Assembly (NCBI RefSeq): GCF_026967935.1
Contig: NZ_JAPVBL010000005.1
Coordinates: 430,561-494,560, forward strand
Reading direction: 5' to 3'
Origin: Modestobacter sp. VKM Ac-2982
GTDB lineage: Bacteria > Actinomycetota > Actinomycetes > Mycobacteriales > Geodermatophilaceae
Length of the DNA: 64,000 bases
The notes under the pieces were generated by a model. That model saw nothing but the letters and a program-made list of their open reading frames with translations. It was not told the origin of the DNA and ran no database searches. Positions within the stretch are counted from its first letter, which is position 1. Each line of letters starts with the position of its first letter. Below are positions 35,327-43,905 of this stretch, piece by piece. Both the position numbers and the translations under genes were made by a program.

Positions 35327-35815
35327 ATGGGAGGCGTGCCCATCGACTCCACCAGCACCCATCCCGCTACCCCGGACGCCGTCCTCGCGCTCCTCACCGA
35401 CGAGCAGTTCCTGCGCGACCGTGCCGCCGCCCTGGGGGCCCAGGTCCAGGAGCTGACCGTGACCGGCACGAGCACCACCACGCGGCTCGCCGCCCCCACC
35501 GAGGGCATCCCACCGGTGTTCGCCCGCTTCGTCGGCTCGTCGGTCTCGGTCGTCGAGCAGAGCGACTGGGCCCCGGACGGCGCCGGCGGCCACCGCACCG
35601 ACTTGGACGTGCGGGCCGAGGTCTTCGGCCGGACGGTCCAGGTCACCGGTGAGCGACGGCTGCTCCCCGAGGGCACGGGCACCCGCTCGACGGTCACCGG
35701 CGATGCCACGGTCGACGCGCCGCTGATCGGCCGACAGGCGGAAGGGGCGGTCCGGGAGCTGGTCGCCGTGGTGCTGCGCCGGGAGGACGAGCTGCTCCGG
35801 CAGCGACTGGGGTAG
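35327..35815 (+). CDS. DUF2505 family protein
   Basis: 162 aa, soluble. The pattern is that of the DUF2505 (START-like) family: TPDAVLALLTDEQFLRDRAAALGAQVQELTV, a central IPPVFARFVGSSVSVVEQSDW, then a beta-rich part and a C-terminal helix that ends in LLRQRLG. Function is unknown. The ATG at 35327 is used; a GTG at 35336 has GGGAGG too close for a normal ribosome site. It is divergent from the siderophore operon. Confidence 0.8.
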   Translation: MGGVPIDSTSTHPATPDAVLALLTDEQFLRDRAAALGAQVQELTVTGTSTTTRLAAPTEGIPPVFARFVGSSVSVVEQSDWAPDGAGGHRTDLDVRAEVFGRTVQVTGERRLLPEGTGTRSTVTGDATVDAPLIGRQAEGAVRELVAVVLRREDELLRQRLG

Positions 35816-35913
35816 CCCGGCGAACGAGGGTGCGGGGCCGGTGGCTCCTCCCTGGCATCCCCGCCAGGTGCCGGCTCAGCGCACGCCGCACCCCGACCAC
35901 ACGGGAGCGAGCC

Positions 35914-36306
35914 ATGACACCCGATGACGACCTCGGTCCGGCCGACCGGCCCCCGCCACCGACGTTCGGCCTGATCCCGGCCGTCGTCGCGCTCGTCCGC
36001 CTCCCGTTCGACCTGCTCGTGCTGATCGGCTACACGGTGCGCCAGCTGCCGTTCCTCGTCCAGGACGTGCGCACCACGGTCAACGGCGTCGCGCGCCTGC
36101 TCGACCACGGTGAGCGCAGCGGCTCGCTGCGCGAGCTCATCGACTCCCTCGCCCGCGCGGCCCGGGCGGACAGCGCCGGTGCGCTCATCCAGCTGCTGCG
36201 GTCCTCCGCCGAGCTGTCCTCGGTGCAGGCCGAGCTCGAGCGCCTCCGCCTCGAGGCGGCTCGGGCCGGCGACCTCGACGTGCTCCGGAGCAGCGGAGGA
36301 GGCTGA
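35914..36306 (+). CDS. Conserved small protein with a hydrophobic N-terminal segment
   Basis: 130 aa; I do not recognise the family. After an acidic Pro-rich start, residues 18-45 (GLIPAVVALVRLPFDLLVLIGY) look membrane-associated, and the rest is predicted helical with heptad-like Leu/Glu spacing up to residue 125. GGGAG lies before the ATG at 35914. It could be a small membrane-attached coiled-coil protein. It follows the DUF2505 gene in the same direction by about 100 bases. Confidence 0.6.
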   Translation: MTPDDDLGPADRPPPPTFGLIPAVVALVRLPFDLLVLIGYTVRQLPFLVQDVRTTVNGVARLLDHGERSGSLRELIDSLARAARADSAGALIQLLRSSAELSSVQAELERLRLEAARAGDLDVLRSSGGG

Positions 36307-36346
36307 CCGGGGCCACGGCGGGAGACTGTCGGGGCCCGCCGCGAAG

Positions 36347-36751
36347 ATGGCGGCCATGGTGGCCTTCTTCCTCCCGCGAGCCAGCGACGACGAGCAGGCC
36401 GAGCGGCTCTACGACGCGCTGGCCGAGTTCGCCGGCTGCGAACCGGCGCCGCCCGGGCAGCGCGTGCGGTGGATCGCGTTCACCCAGGACGGCACCGAGT
36501 GGGTCGCCGCCGTCGGTGAGGAGCTGCGCGGCCGCCGCACCACCCAGCAGCTGCGCCGCGGCGAGCTCATCGAGCGCACCGAGGAGCTCTCCTCCCCCAC
36601 CCGGGTGCTCGCCGTCTACCCGGGGACGCCGTTCATCGTGGTCACCGACGCACAGCCGATCACCGGCACCCCCTCGGAGTGGGCGAACCCGTTCACCGCG
36701 GTGCCCGAGCAGGTCGCCTGGTTCGACGCCCCGGGGGCTCAGCGGCCCTGA
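36347..36751 (+). CDS. Conserved hypothetical protein
   Basis: 134 aa (131 if the second ATG at 36356 is used). Soluble, alpha/beta-looking, with an N-terminal helix DDEQAERLYDALAEFAG and strands VRWIAFTQDGTEWVAAVGEEL and RVLAVYPGTPFIVVTDAQP. No family is recognised. Codon use is normal for the genome, so it is very likely a real gene. Its last 13 bases overlap the convergent DUF5313 gene. Confidence 0.6.
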   Translation: MAAMVAFFLPRASDDEQAERLYDALAEFAGCEPAPPGQRVRWIAFTQDGTEWVAAVGEELRGRRTTQQLRRGELIERTEELSSPTRVLAVYPGTPFIVVTDAQPITGTPSEWANPFTAVPEQVAWFDAPGAQRP

Positions 36752-37197
36752 CGCTCCCGGTACCGGGCGGCCCGCTTCTCCGCGGCCGCCCGCCGCCGCG
36801 CGGCCTGCTGGGCGTCCCGGCCGACCTGCGCCCGGTCGCGGACCGTCTGGGCGGTGCCGACCGGGTACCCGGCCTGCTTCACCCGGTTCTCGGTCGTCTC
36901 GGTCATGTAGGCGAGGGAGAAGATCAGCCCGAGCAGCAGCCCGCCGAGGGCGGTCATGCCACGGATCCAGAACGGGCCGGGGACGAACAGGAGGACCAGC
37001 GCGATCGGCACGGCCATCTGCACCCCCGCCCGGAGCACGTGCCGCCAGCCCCAGCTCGCGGTCGTGGTGTCGTGCAGCACCCAGCCGGCGTGCCGCGCGG
37101 GCAGCGCGCCGCCCATCGCGTACCAGAGCCAGCGCAGGAGACCGGGCCGGATCGGCTCATCGGCGGTCTCAGGCCCACCGGACCTGCTCGTGGCCAT
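36739..37197 (-). CDS. DUF5313 family membrane protein
   Basis: 152 aa. The conserved RPGLLRWLWYAMGGALPARHAGWVLHDTT start is typical of this actinobacterial family. Two membrane helices follow (about 58-75 and 80-98), then a charged cytoplasmic tail rich in Arg and Ala. ATG at 37197. Function is unknown. Confidence 0.8.
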   Translation of the reverse strand: MATSRSGGPETADEPIRPGLLRWLWYAMGGALPARHAGWVLHDTTTASWGWRHVLRAGVQMAVPIALVLLFVPGPFWIRGMTALGGLLLGLIFSLAYMTETTENRVKQAGYPVGTAQTVRDRAQVGRDAQQAARRRAAAEKRAARYRERQGR

Positions 37198-37340
37198 GGC
37201 CTGCACGGTACCGACACCACAGCTCCCCCGGATGTCGCTTGGCGTGATCGAGGGAACACGGAGAGGTGGGATCGCCCGGTACCGGATCGACACCGTCTGT
37301 GCACGTTGGACGCCTGCTGGACGTGGCGGATCATCGGGGC

Positions 37341-37823
37341 ATGGTCCAGTTCGTCGTGGACGACGTCGTCCCCTTCGAGGACTGGACGGCGGCCGCCCGC
37401 GCCTCCCTCGCCTTCCTGCACCGCACCGTCGGCCTGGACGTCTGGATGATCACCCACCTCCAGGAACCGGCGCAGGTGGTGCTGTACTCGCACCCCCAGG
37501 AAGTCATCCCCCAGGGCACGGTGGTGCCCTGGGAGCAGAGCTTCTGCCACTCGATGGTCAGCGGCGTCGGCCCCCGGGTCGCCACGGTCGCCGCCGCCAC
37601 CCCGGCCTACCGCGACCTGATGACCGGGCACGCCGAGCGGGTCGCCGCCTACATCGGCGTCCCGCTGGTCACCCGGGACGGCGCGGTGTTCGGCACCCTC
37701 TGCGGCGTGGCCTCCCGCGCGCAGCCCCGCACCCTGACCCGGCACCTGCCGCTGGTCGAGATGAGCGCGCGGATGCTCAGCAGCCTGCTGCCCGACCCGG
37801 CGCCGGAGGCCCCGACCGACTGA
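37341..37823 (+). CDS. GAF-domain protein
   Basis: 160 aa consisting of a single GAF domain: WTAAARASLAFLHRTVGLDVWMITHL at the start, SFCHSMVSG in the middle, and AYIGVPLVTRDGAVFGTLCGVAS as the conserved last strands. GAF domains bind small molecules or act as redox or light sensors; there is no output domain, so it may signal through a partner. ATG at 37341. Confidence 0.8.
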   Translation: MVQFVVDDVVPFEDWTAAARASLAFLHRTVGLDVWMITHLQEPAQVVLYSHPQEVIPQGTVVPWEQSFCHSMVSGVGPRVATVAAATPAYRDLMTGHAERVAAYIGVPLVTRDGAVFGTLCGVASRAQPRTLTRHLPLVEMSARMLSSLLPDPAPEAPTD

Positions 37824-37838
37824 CTGCCGGATCGATGG

Positions 37839-38621
37839 TCACCGGTGGCCGGCCGCCCGGAGCGCCTGGACGCAGCCGCGTTCCAGCGCCCGCTGCCGCT
37901 GCACCCGCGCACGCAGGCCCGGCACCGGCTCCAGCGCCCGGCGCTCGGCCGGCCGCACCCCGGTGAGCCGGCCGTCGGCACAGGAGCCGCTGGTCACGTG
38001 CACGGTCCACCGCTCGGCGTCGGGCACGGAGATCTCCTGACCGACCAGCACGGCGGGCCCGCGGACGCCGGGCGGTGCGCCGCGCACCTCCAGCGGGTCG
38101 GCGTCCCAGTCAGCGACCCGGACGGTGCGCACGTGCAGCCCGTCGTCGTCGACCGCCAGCACCGCGTCGGCCGGTCCGTCGCGCCGCCCACCGGGGACGA
38201 CGTCGACGGGGTCGAGCAGCAGGACCAGCCGCGGCAGGTACCACCAGTGCTCCCGGCGCAGCATCGGTGAGTCCGCAAGGGCCCGCGACGGCGGGTGCTT
38301 GCGCAGCTCCTGGTCCAGCAGCTGCTCGGTGAACAGGCTGCCGTCGCCGTCCTCCACCAGGGTCAGCCGGCCGGTGACCACCAGCGGCTGCCAGCCCGGC
38401 CCGGCCAGCCGCGGGTCCGACAGCACCAGCGCGGCCTCGCCACCCGCGGCGGCCGCGCGCGCCGCCTCGACCTGCGCCCAGGGCAGCGCGACCGCCGGCA
38501 GCTCCCCCAGCAGCAGCGGCACCACCCCGAGGGCGCCGGGTGGCTGGTCGCCGCGCCGCCAGAGGAGCTCGGCCACGCCGGCGGCCCGGACCTCGGCGCT
38601 CGGTGTTGTGGTGCCGGTCAC
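37839..38621 (-). CDS. Hypothetical protein, possibly split-barrel (flavin-binding-like)
   Basis: 260 aa, soluble. The sequence EVRAAGVAELLWRRGDQPPGALGVVPLLL followed by WQPLVVTGRLTLVEDGDGSLFTEQLLDQELRKHPPSR has the strand pattern of PNPOx-like split barrels, but the match is weak. The C-terminal tail is basic and Cys-containing. It is divergent from cstA, with 62 bases between starts, so the two may share a promoter region. Confidence 0.55.
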   Translation of the reverse strand: MTGTTTPSAEVRAAGVAELLWRRGDQPPGALGVVPLLLGELPAVALPWAQVEAARAAAAGGEAALVLSDPRLAGPGWQPLVVTGRLTLVEDGDGSLFTEQLLDQELRKHPPSRALADSPMLRREHWWYLPRLVLLLDPVDVVPGGRRDGPADAVLAVDDDGLHVRTVRVADWDADPLEVRGAPPGVRGPAVLVGQEISVPDAERWTVHVTSGSCADGRLTGVRPAERRALEPVPGLRARVQRQRALERGCVQALRAAGHR

Positions 38622-38683
38622 GGCAACTGTCTACTCTTCGCCTGCGGCGGCTGTCCGGCCGCCCAGGACGTGGGGGGTTGCCC

Positions 38684-40480
38684 GTGCCCGCATTCGCCGT
38701 GGCCGCCGTCGTCGGGGTGCTGTTCTTCCTCGGCTACCGGTACTACTCGAGCTATCTGGCCCGCAAGGTCTACGTCCTCGACCCGGCCTTCGTCACCCCG
38801 GCGCACGAGTTCAACGACGGCGTCGACTACGTGCCGACCAACAAGCACGTGCTGTTCGGCCACCACTTCACCTCCGTCGCCGGCGCCGCACCGATCGTCG
38901 GCCCGGCGATCGCGGTGTTCTGGGGCTGGGGCCCGGCGCTGGCCTGGATCGTGCTCGGCACGATCTTCGCCGCCGGCGTGCACGACTTCGGGTCGCTCGT
39001 GGTGTCGGTGCGGCACAAGGCCAAGAGCATCGGGACGCTGGCCGGCGAGGTGGTCAACGGCCGGGCCCGGATGCTCTTCCTGGCGATCATCTTCTTCCTG
39101 CTGACCCTGGTGAACGCCGTCTTCGCGGTGGTCATCGGCAACCTGTTCGTGGCCAACCCCGGCGCGGTCATCCCGATCGTGGTCGAGATCCCGCTGGCCA
39201 TGGCGATCGGCCAGTACATCTACCGGACCCGCTCGTCGGCGTTGATCCCCTCGATCGCCGGCGTGATCGTGCTGTACGCACTGATCCTGGTCGGCAACGC
39301 CTTCCCGATCGAGCTCGACGGCCTGGCCGAGGCCCTCGGCGTCGAGCAGACCCGCAACGTCTGGGTCGTGCTGCTGTTCGCCTACACCTGGATCGCGTCG
39401 CGCATCCCGGTGTGGGTGCTGCTGCAGCCCCGCGACTACATCAACAGCCACCAGCTCTTCATCGCCCTGGCCGTCATCGCGGTCGGCGTGATCGTCGGGA
39501 TGAACACCATCCAGGCGCCACTGGTGAACGACGTCCCGGAGGGTGCGCCCAGCTTCTTCCCGTTCCTCTTCATCACCATCGCGTGCGGCGCGATCTCCGG
39601 GTTCCACTCCCTGGTCTCCTCGGGGACGACGTCCAAGCAGCTCGACACCGAACCTGACGCCCGCTACGTGGGCTACATGGGCGCGGTCGGCGAGGGCTCC
39701 CTGGCCACCGGCGCCGTGCTCGCCGCCACCGCGGGCGTGGCCGCCTCCCAGGCCGAGTGGCAGGCGCTCTACCCCGACTTCGCCACCGCCTCCGGGGGCG
39801 CCACCAGCAACTTCGTCAACGGCGTCGCGGTGTTCGCCAACAACATCGGCGTCCCGCTGGACCTGGCCACCATCTTCGCCGCGGTCGTGGTGATCAGCTT
39901 CGCCGCGACCACGATGGACACCGGCGTGCGGCTGCAGCGCTACGTCGTGCAGGAGATCGGCGAGATCATCAAGGTCCGGGCGCTGGCCCGGAACCTCACC
40001 CTCGCCACCACCGTCGCGGTGCTGATCCCGCTGGCGATGGCGCTGCTGCCCGGCGGCGGGGAGGCCGGTTACACCTTCGGCGTCCTGTGGCAGCTGTTCG
40101 GGACGACGAACCAGCTCACCGCGGGGCTGGCGTTGTCGGTCCTCGCGGTGTGGGTGACCCGCCGGGGCCGCAACCCGCTGGCCATCCTGATCCCGCTCGT
40201 GTTCCTGCTGGCGATGACCTCCTGGGCCCTGATCGTCAACCTGCAGCGCTTCATCGAGGCCGACAACTGGGTGCTCGCCCCGCTGGACGCGCTCATCTTC
40301 CTGCTGGCGATCTGGCTGATGGTCGAGGCCGCCATGGCGCTGCGCACCGCGTTCCGGGAGCGTCCGCAGCCCGGCGCCGAGGCGCGGCCCACCTCCGATC
40401 CGGCCGTCGCCCGGGCCAACCCGACGTCCCCCACCGACGAGACGGAGCTGGGCCAGACCTCGCGCGACGAACCGCAGTGA
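38684..40480 (+). CDS. cstA: Carbon starvation protein A (CstA/BtsT-type transporter)
   Basis: 598 aa, about 15 membrane helices. CstA signatures: YVPTNKHVLFGHHFTSVAGAAPIVGPAIAV, WGWGPALAWIVLGTIFAAGVHDFGSL, and GAISGFHSLVSSGTTSKQLDTEPDARYVGYMGA. Relatives import peptides or pyruvate on carbon starvation. GTG at 38684 gives the usual short N-terminus. The C-terminal tail is hydrophilic and disordered. Its stop overlaps the next start (GTGA), where enterobacteria have the small YbdD/YjiX partner. Confidence 0.94.
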   Translation: MPAFAVAAVVGVLFFLGYRYYSSYLARKVYVLDPAFVTPAHEFNDGVDYVPTNKHVLFGHHFTSVAGAAPIVGPAIAVFWGWGPALAWIVLGTIFAAGVHDFGSLVVSVRHKAKSIGTLAGEVVNGRARMLFLAIIFFLLTLVNAVFAVVIGNLFVANPGAVIPIVVEIPLAMAIGQYIYRTRSSALIPSIAGVIVLYALILVGNAFPIELDGLAEALGVEQTRNVWVVLLFAYTWIASRIPVWVLLQPRDYINSHQLFIALAVIAVGVIVGMNTIQAPLVNDVPEGAPSFFPFLFITIACGAISGFHSLVSSGTTSKQLDTEPDARYVGYMGAVGEGSLATGAVLAATAGVAASQAEWQALYPDFATASGGATSNFVNGVAVFANNIGVPLDLATIFAAVVVISFAATTMDTGVRLQRYVVQEIGEIIKVRALARNLTLATTVAVLIPLAMALLPGGGEAGYTFGVLWQLFGTTNQLTAGLALSVLAVWVTRRGRNPLAILIPLVFLLAMTSWALIVNLQRFIEADNWVLAPLDALIFLLAIWLMVEAAMALRTAFRERPQPGAEARPTSDPAVARANPTSPTDETELGQTSRDEPQ

Positions 40481-40944
40481 GGCACCGGGTCGTCCTCGTC
40501 CGGGGACCGCGCGCCGCCGCGGGTGGAGGCGGTTGCTGCAGCGGCGCCACCCGTCCCTTCGACGAGGGCGGCGGGCACCGGCACGTGCCCCCGGTCGACG
40601 ACGTCGGCGCGGTCTACCGGGCGCTGCGCGCGGCCCTCCCCCGCGACGTCGCCGTCGAGGTCGTGTCGCCGACGAACTGGGTGTGGCTGGTCCCGGCCCT
40701 GGTGGCCGACGGGCGCCGCCGCGGGCTGCGGGGTGCGGCGCTGTCGCGCTCGGTGCGGGCCGGGATCGTGGTCGAGTCGCTGATCTGCGACGGGGCGGTG
40801 CTGGCCTCGGGCTGGCTGCCCGCCCCGGCCGCCGCGGTCGCCGCCGTGGAGGCCGAGCTGGCCGTGGCCGAGCTGGAGCACGTCACGACCGCTGCAGCAG
40901 CTCGCGGTAGAACGCCACCCCGCGCGCCAGCGCCGCCACCGTGA
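40477..40944 (+). CDS. Small Cys-containing protein coupled to cstA
   Basis: 155 aa; no family is recognised with confidence. Starting at GTG 40477, it overlaps the cstA stop by 4 bases and is almost certainly translated with it. It has a Gly-rich GGGGCCSG motif near residue 20, helix AVYRALRAALP, strand VAVEVVSPTNWVWLVPAL and LICDGAVLASGWLP, which together look like a thioredoxin/ferredoxin-like fold. It is not similar to DUF466 (YbdD), the usual CstA partner. The last 62 bases run into the convergent M20 gene. Confidence 0.6.
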   Translation: MRHRVVLVRGPRAAAGGGGCCSGATRPFDEGGGHRHVPPVDDVGAVYRALRAALPRDVAVEVVSPTNWVWLVPALVADGRRRGLRGAALSRSVRAGIVVESLICDGAVLASGWLPAPAAAVAAVEAELAVAELEHVTTAAAARGRTPPRAPAPPP

Positions 40945-42319
40945 GGTGCTCGTCGGCGGCGTGCAGGGACGCGAGCTGCGCCGAGCTGAGGTCGAAGGGC
41001 ATGAACCGGTAGACGCTGTCGCTGATCTTCGCGAAGTGCCGGGCGTCGCTGGCCTGCACCATCAGGTACGGGGTCACCGTGGCCCCCGGGTGGGCCGCCC
41101 GGATCGCCGCGGTCAGGGTCGCCCAGGCCTCGTTGTCGGTCCGGGACACCGGCGACGGGTCGTCGGCCCGGGTCGCCTCCAGCCGCACGCTCGGGTCGTC
41201 GACGACCCGGCGGATGCGGTCGATCGCCGACTCGGCCGTCTCCCCGAGCACCACCCGGACGTTGGCCACCGCCCGGGCCCGGGTCGCGAGCACGTTGGGT
41301 GCCCGGCTGCCCTCCAGCTGGGTGATCGCCACCGTCGTCCGGACCAGGGCGCTGGCCTCCCGACCGGCCCGGGACAGCAGGCCGGCCAGCACCGGCCGCA
41401 GCAACGCCGCGTGCGCGTACACCGCGCGGTGCCCGGCCGGGGCGTGCCGGCCGATGGTGTCGACCAGGGCGAGCACCACGTCGCTGACCCGCGCCGGGAA
41501 CGGGTCCTCGTCGAGGCGGACCAGTGCCCGGGCCAGCCGTGCGGTCGCGCCGCCGCGGACCGGCGACGACGCGTGCCCACCGGCGTCCTCGGTGGTCAGC
41601 TCGAGGTCGACGACCCCCTTCTCGGCGATGCCGACGACGGCGATCGGCCCCGGGACACCGGGGAACACCCCGGTGACCACGGCGCCGCCCTCGTCGACGA
41701 CCGCCCAGGGGGTGATGCCCCGTGCGGCGAGGGTCTCGGCCGCCGTCCGAGCCCCGGTGCCGGCCACCTCCTCGTCGTTGCCGAAGGAGAGGTACACGTC
41801 CCGGGCCGGCCGGAACCCCTCGGCCAGCAGGGACTCCACCGCCTCCAGGACGGCGACCAGGGCGCCCTTGTCGTCGATGGCGCCCCGGCCGTGCACGACG
41901 CCGTCGATGACCTCCCCCGCGAACGGGTCGTGCGTCCACGCCTGGCCGTCGGCCGGGACGACGTCGTAGTGCGCCATCAGCACCAGGGGCGGTGCGTCGC
42001 TGCCGCTGCGCCAGTGGAACAGCATCGCCCCGGTGCCCAGCAGCTCCAGCTCCAGCTCCCGGTGGGTGTGCGGGTAGAGCTCGCCGAGGCGGTCCCGGAA
42101 GGCGCTGAAGACCGACTGGTCGACCTGCTCGGGGTCGCGCCGGGAGACCGTCGGGATCCGGATCAGCTGCGCGAGGTGGTCGGCAGCCCGGCAGGCGTCG
42201 ACCGCCCCGACGTCCGCGTGCGGCACGTCGGGGCTGGCCGGCGGCCGGAAGCGGCGCACCCGGGTGAGGGCCGCGCCGGCTCCCACGGCGGCTCCGGTGG
42301 TCAGCAGGGTCCGCTTCAT
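40883..42319 (-). CDS. M20-family metallopeptidase
   Basis: 478 aa. An N-terminal hydrophobic stretch (about 5-20) may be a signal or anchor. Catalytic motifs: LMAHYDVVPADGQAW, GRGAIDDKGALVAVLEAVE, FGNDEEVAGTGA, GGHASSP and the last ligand in ASDARHFAKISD. It probably cleaves dipeptides or N-acyl amino acids (carboxypeptidase PM20D1-like). The ATG overlaps the stop of the upstream MFS gene (ATGA), so transport and hydrolysis are likely linked. Confidence 0.9.
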   Translation of the reverse strand: MKRTLLTTGAAVGAGAALTRVRRFRPPASPDVPHADVGAVDACRAADHLAQLIRIPTVSRRDPEQVDQSVFSAFRDRLGELYPHTHRELELELLGTGAMLFHWRSGSDAPPLVLMAHYDVVPADGQAWTHDPFAGEVIDGVVHGRGAIDDKGALVAVLEAVESLLAEGFRPARDVYLSFGNDEEVAGTGARTAAETLAARGITPWAVVDEGGAVVTGVFPGVPGPIAVVGIAEKGVVDLELTTEDAGGHASSPVRGGATARLARALVRLDEDPFPARVSDVVLALVDTIGRHAPAGHRAVYAHAALLRPVLAGLLSRAGREASALVRTTVAITQLEGSRAPNVLATRARAVANVRVVLGETAESAIDRIRRVVDDPSVRLEATRADDPSPVSRTDNEAWATLTAAIRAAHPGATVTPYLMVQASDARHFAKISDSVYRFMPFDLSSAQLASLHAADEHLTVAALARGVAFYRELLQRS

Positions 42320-43830
42320 CCAGTTGTCTCCTCCCGGGCCGCGACGGTGCGGTCCTCGGTCTGTGCGGGGTCGGCGAAGGCCAGCCGCGGGACGAACACG
42401 AGCGCGACAGCGGCGACCAGCGCCGTGGTGCCGCAGGTGGTCCACACGGTCACGTAGCCGGTGAGCGATCCGGCGGTGCCCTCGACCCCGCCGGCCAGCA
42501 CCGGCGCACCGGCGGCGAGGGCGAGGGCGAACACCGACGACGCGAACATGCCGCCGATGACCTTGGTCGTGTTGGTCAGCCCGGTGGCGACGGCGGTGCG
42601 GCCGGCCGGTGCGGCCGCGGCTGCTGCGGCGGGCAGGGCCGCGACGAGTGCCCCCGACCCCACCCCGGCCACCGTCATGCCGGCCAGCACCTGACCGAGC
42701 TGGTCGTGGAAGGGCACCAGCAGCAGGTAGCCGGTGGCGACCAGGGCCGCGGCACCGATCAGGGTCAGCCGTGGCGTGGTGAGCCGCGAGGCCCGGGCGA
42801 ACTGGCTGGCGCCGACCAGCATCGAGATCACGTAGGCACCGATGACCAGGGACACCGAGCTGGTCGACAGCCCGAGGCCGTAGCCGTAGACGTCCGGGTC
42901 GGTGCGGGCGAACGTCGACAGCGGCCCCTGCGCGCCCAGCACGCTGACCCCGAACAGCCCCGCGGTCAGCTGGACCGGCCACATCGCCGAGCTGCGCAGC
43001 ACGCGGAAGTCGACCAGCGGGTCGGGCTGCCGCAGCTCGTAGCGCACGAACGGCCACACCAGGAGGAGTCCGGCTGCGACCACCAGCCACGGCCAGGCCT
43101 GCTCCGCTCCGTTGAGCCGGACGAACGTCAGCCCCCCGGTGACCACCAGCAGGATCGCGGTCAGCAGCGCGGCGCCGCCGGAGTCGACGACCCCCTGCAT
43201 CCGGTCGGTCCCCTCGGGCACCAGCCTCCAGACGACCACGACCACCCCCACGACCAGCACGCCGGGAGCCAGCAGCACCAACCAGAGCGCGTCTCCGAGG
43301 AGGTCGCCGATCACCCCGCCGCTGAGCGCGCCCACGATGGCGCCCAGCTGCAGCGCGGCGACGATGAGGCCGGTGGCCCGCCGGGTACGAGCCGCGGTGT
43401 CCGGCAGCCCGCGGGACCGGCTGTAGATCAGCGCCACCTGCAGCGGGAGCCAGGCCGCGTAGACGCCCTGCACGGCCCAGGCCAGCAGGAACACCGGGAA
43501 GGTCTGGGCGAACGCCAGCACGATGGTGGCCACCGCGACGACGACCGCCGACCAGAGCAGCATCCGGCGGTGCCCGTGCAGGTCACCGAGCTTGGCCAGC
43601 ACCGGGACGGCGATCGCGGACAGCATCAGCTGGCCGGCCTCGAGCCAGTTGACGTCGGCGTCGTTAATCCCCAGGTGCCGGGCGATGTCGGTGAGCAGCG
43701 GGATGTAGTAGCCCTGCAGGACGCCGCTGGTGAACTCGACGAACACCAGGTATCCGACGACGCCGGCCGTCATCCGGGCCTGCCACCGCCCCGCCCGGCT
43801 GCCGCTGGGCTGCGTCGCCGACTGCTGCAT
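42316..43830 (-). CDS. MFS transporter (14-helix drug/solute type)
   Basis: 504 aa with about 14 predicted helices, the DHA2-like arrangement. The loop after helix 2 reads AKLGDLHGHRRML, matching the MFS GxLxDxxGRR motif. The ATG at 43830 follows GAGGAG and is preferred; an upstream start at 43896 would add 22 residues. It is coupled to the M20 peptidase gene; together they may export or import and process an acylated amino acid or peptide. Confidence 0.88.
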   Translation of the reverse strand: MQQSATQPSGSRAGRWQARMTAGVVGYLVFVEFTSGVLQGYYIPLLTDIARHLGINDADVNWLEAGQLMLSAIAVPVLAKLGDLHGHRRMLLWSAVVVAVATIVLAFAQTFPVFLLAWAVQGVYAAWLPLQVALIYSRSRGLPDTAARTRRATGLIVAALQLGAIVGALSGGVIGDLLGDALWLVLLAPGVLVVGVVVVVWRLVPEGTDRMQGVVDSGGAALLTAILLVVTGGLTFVRLNGAEQAWPWLVVAAGLLLVWPFVRYELRQPDPLVDFRVLRSSAMWPVQLTAGLFGVSVLGAQGPLSTFARTDPDVYGYGLGLSTSSVSLVIGAYVISMLVGASQFARASRLTTPRLTLIGAAALVATGYLLLVPFHDQLGQVLAGMTVAGVGSGALVAALPAAAAAAAPAGRTAVATGLTNTTKVIGGMFASSVFALALAAGAPVLAGGVEGTAGSLTGYVTVWTTCGTTALVAAVALVFVPRLAFADPAQTEDRTVAAREETTG

Positions 43831-43905
43831 CGAGCCCGCTCCTCGCTGTGGTGGGTCCGGGGCGGCCAGCATCGACGAGGTGCTCGGCCGACGCAAACAG
43901 CCGGT

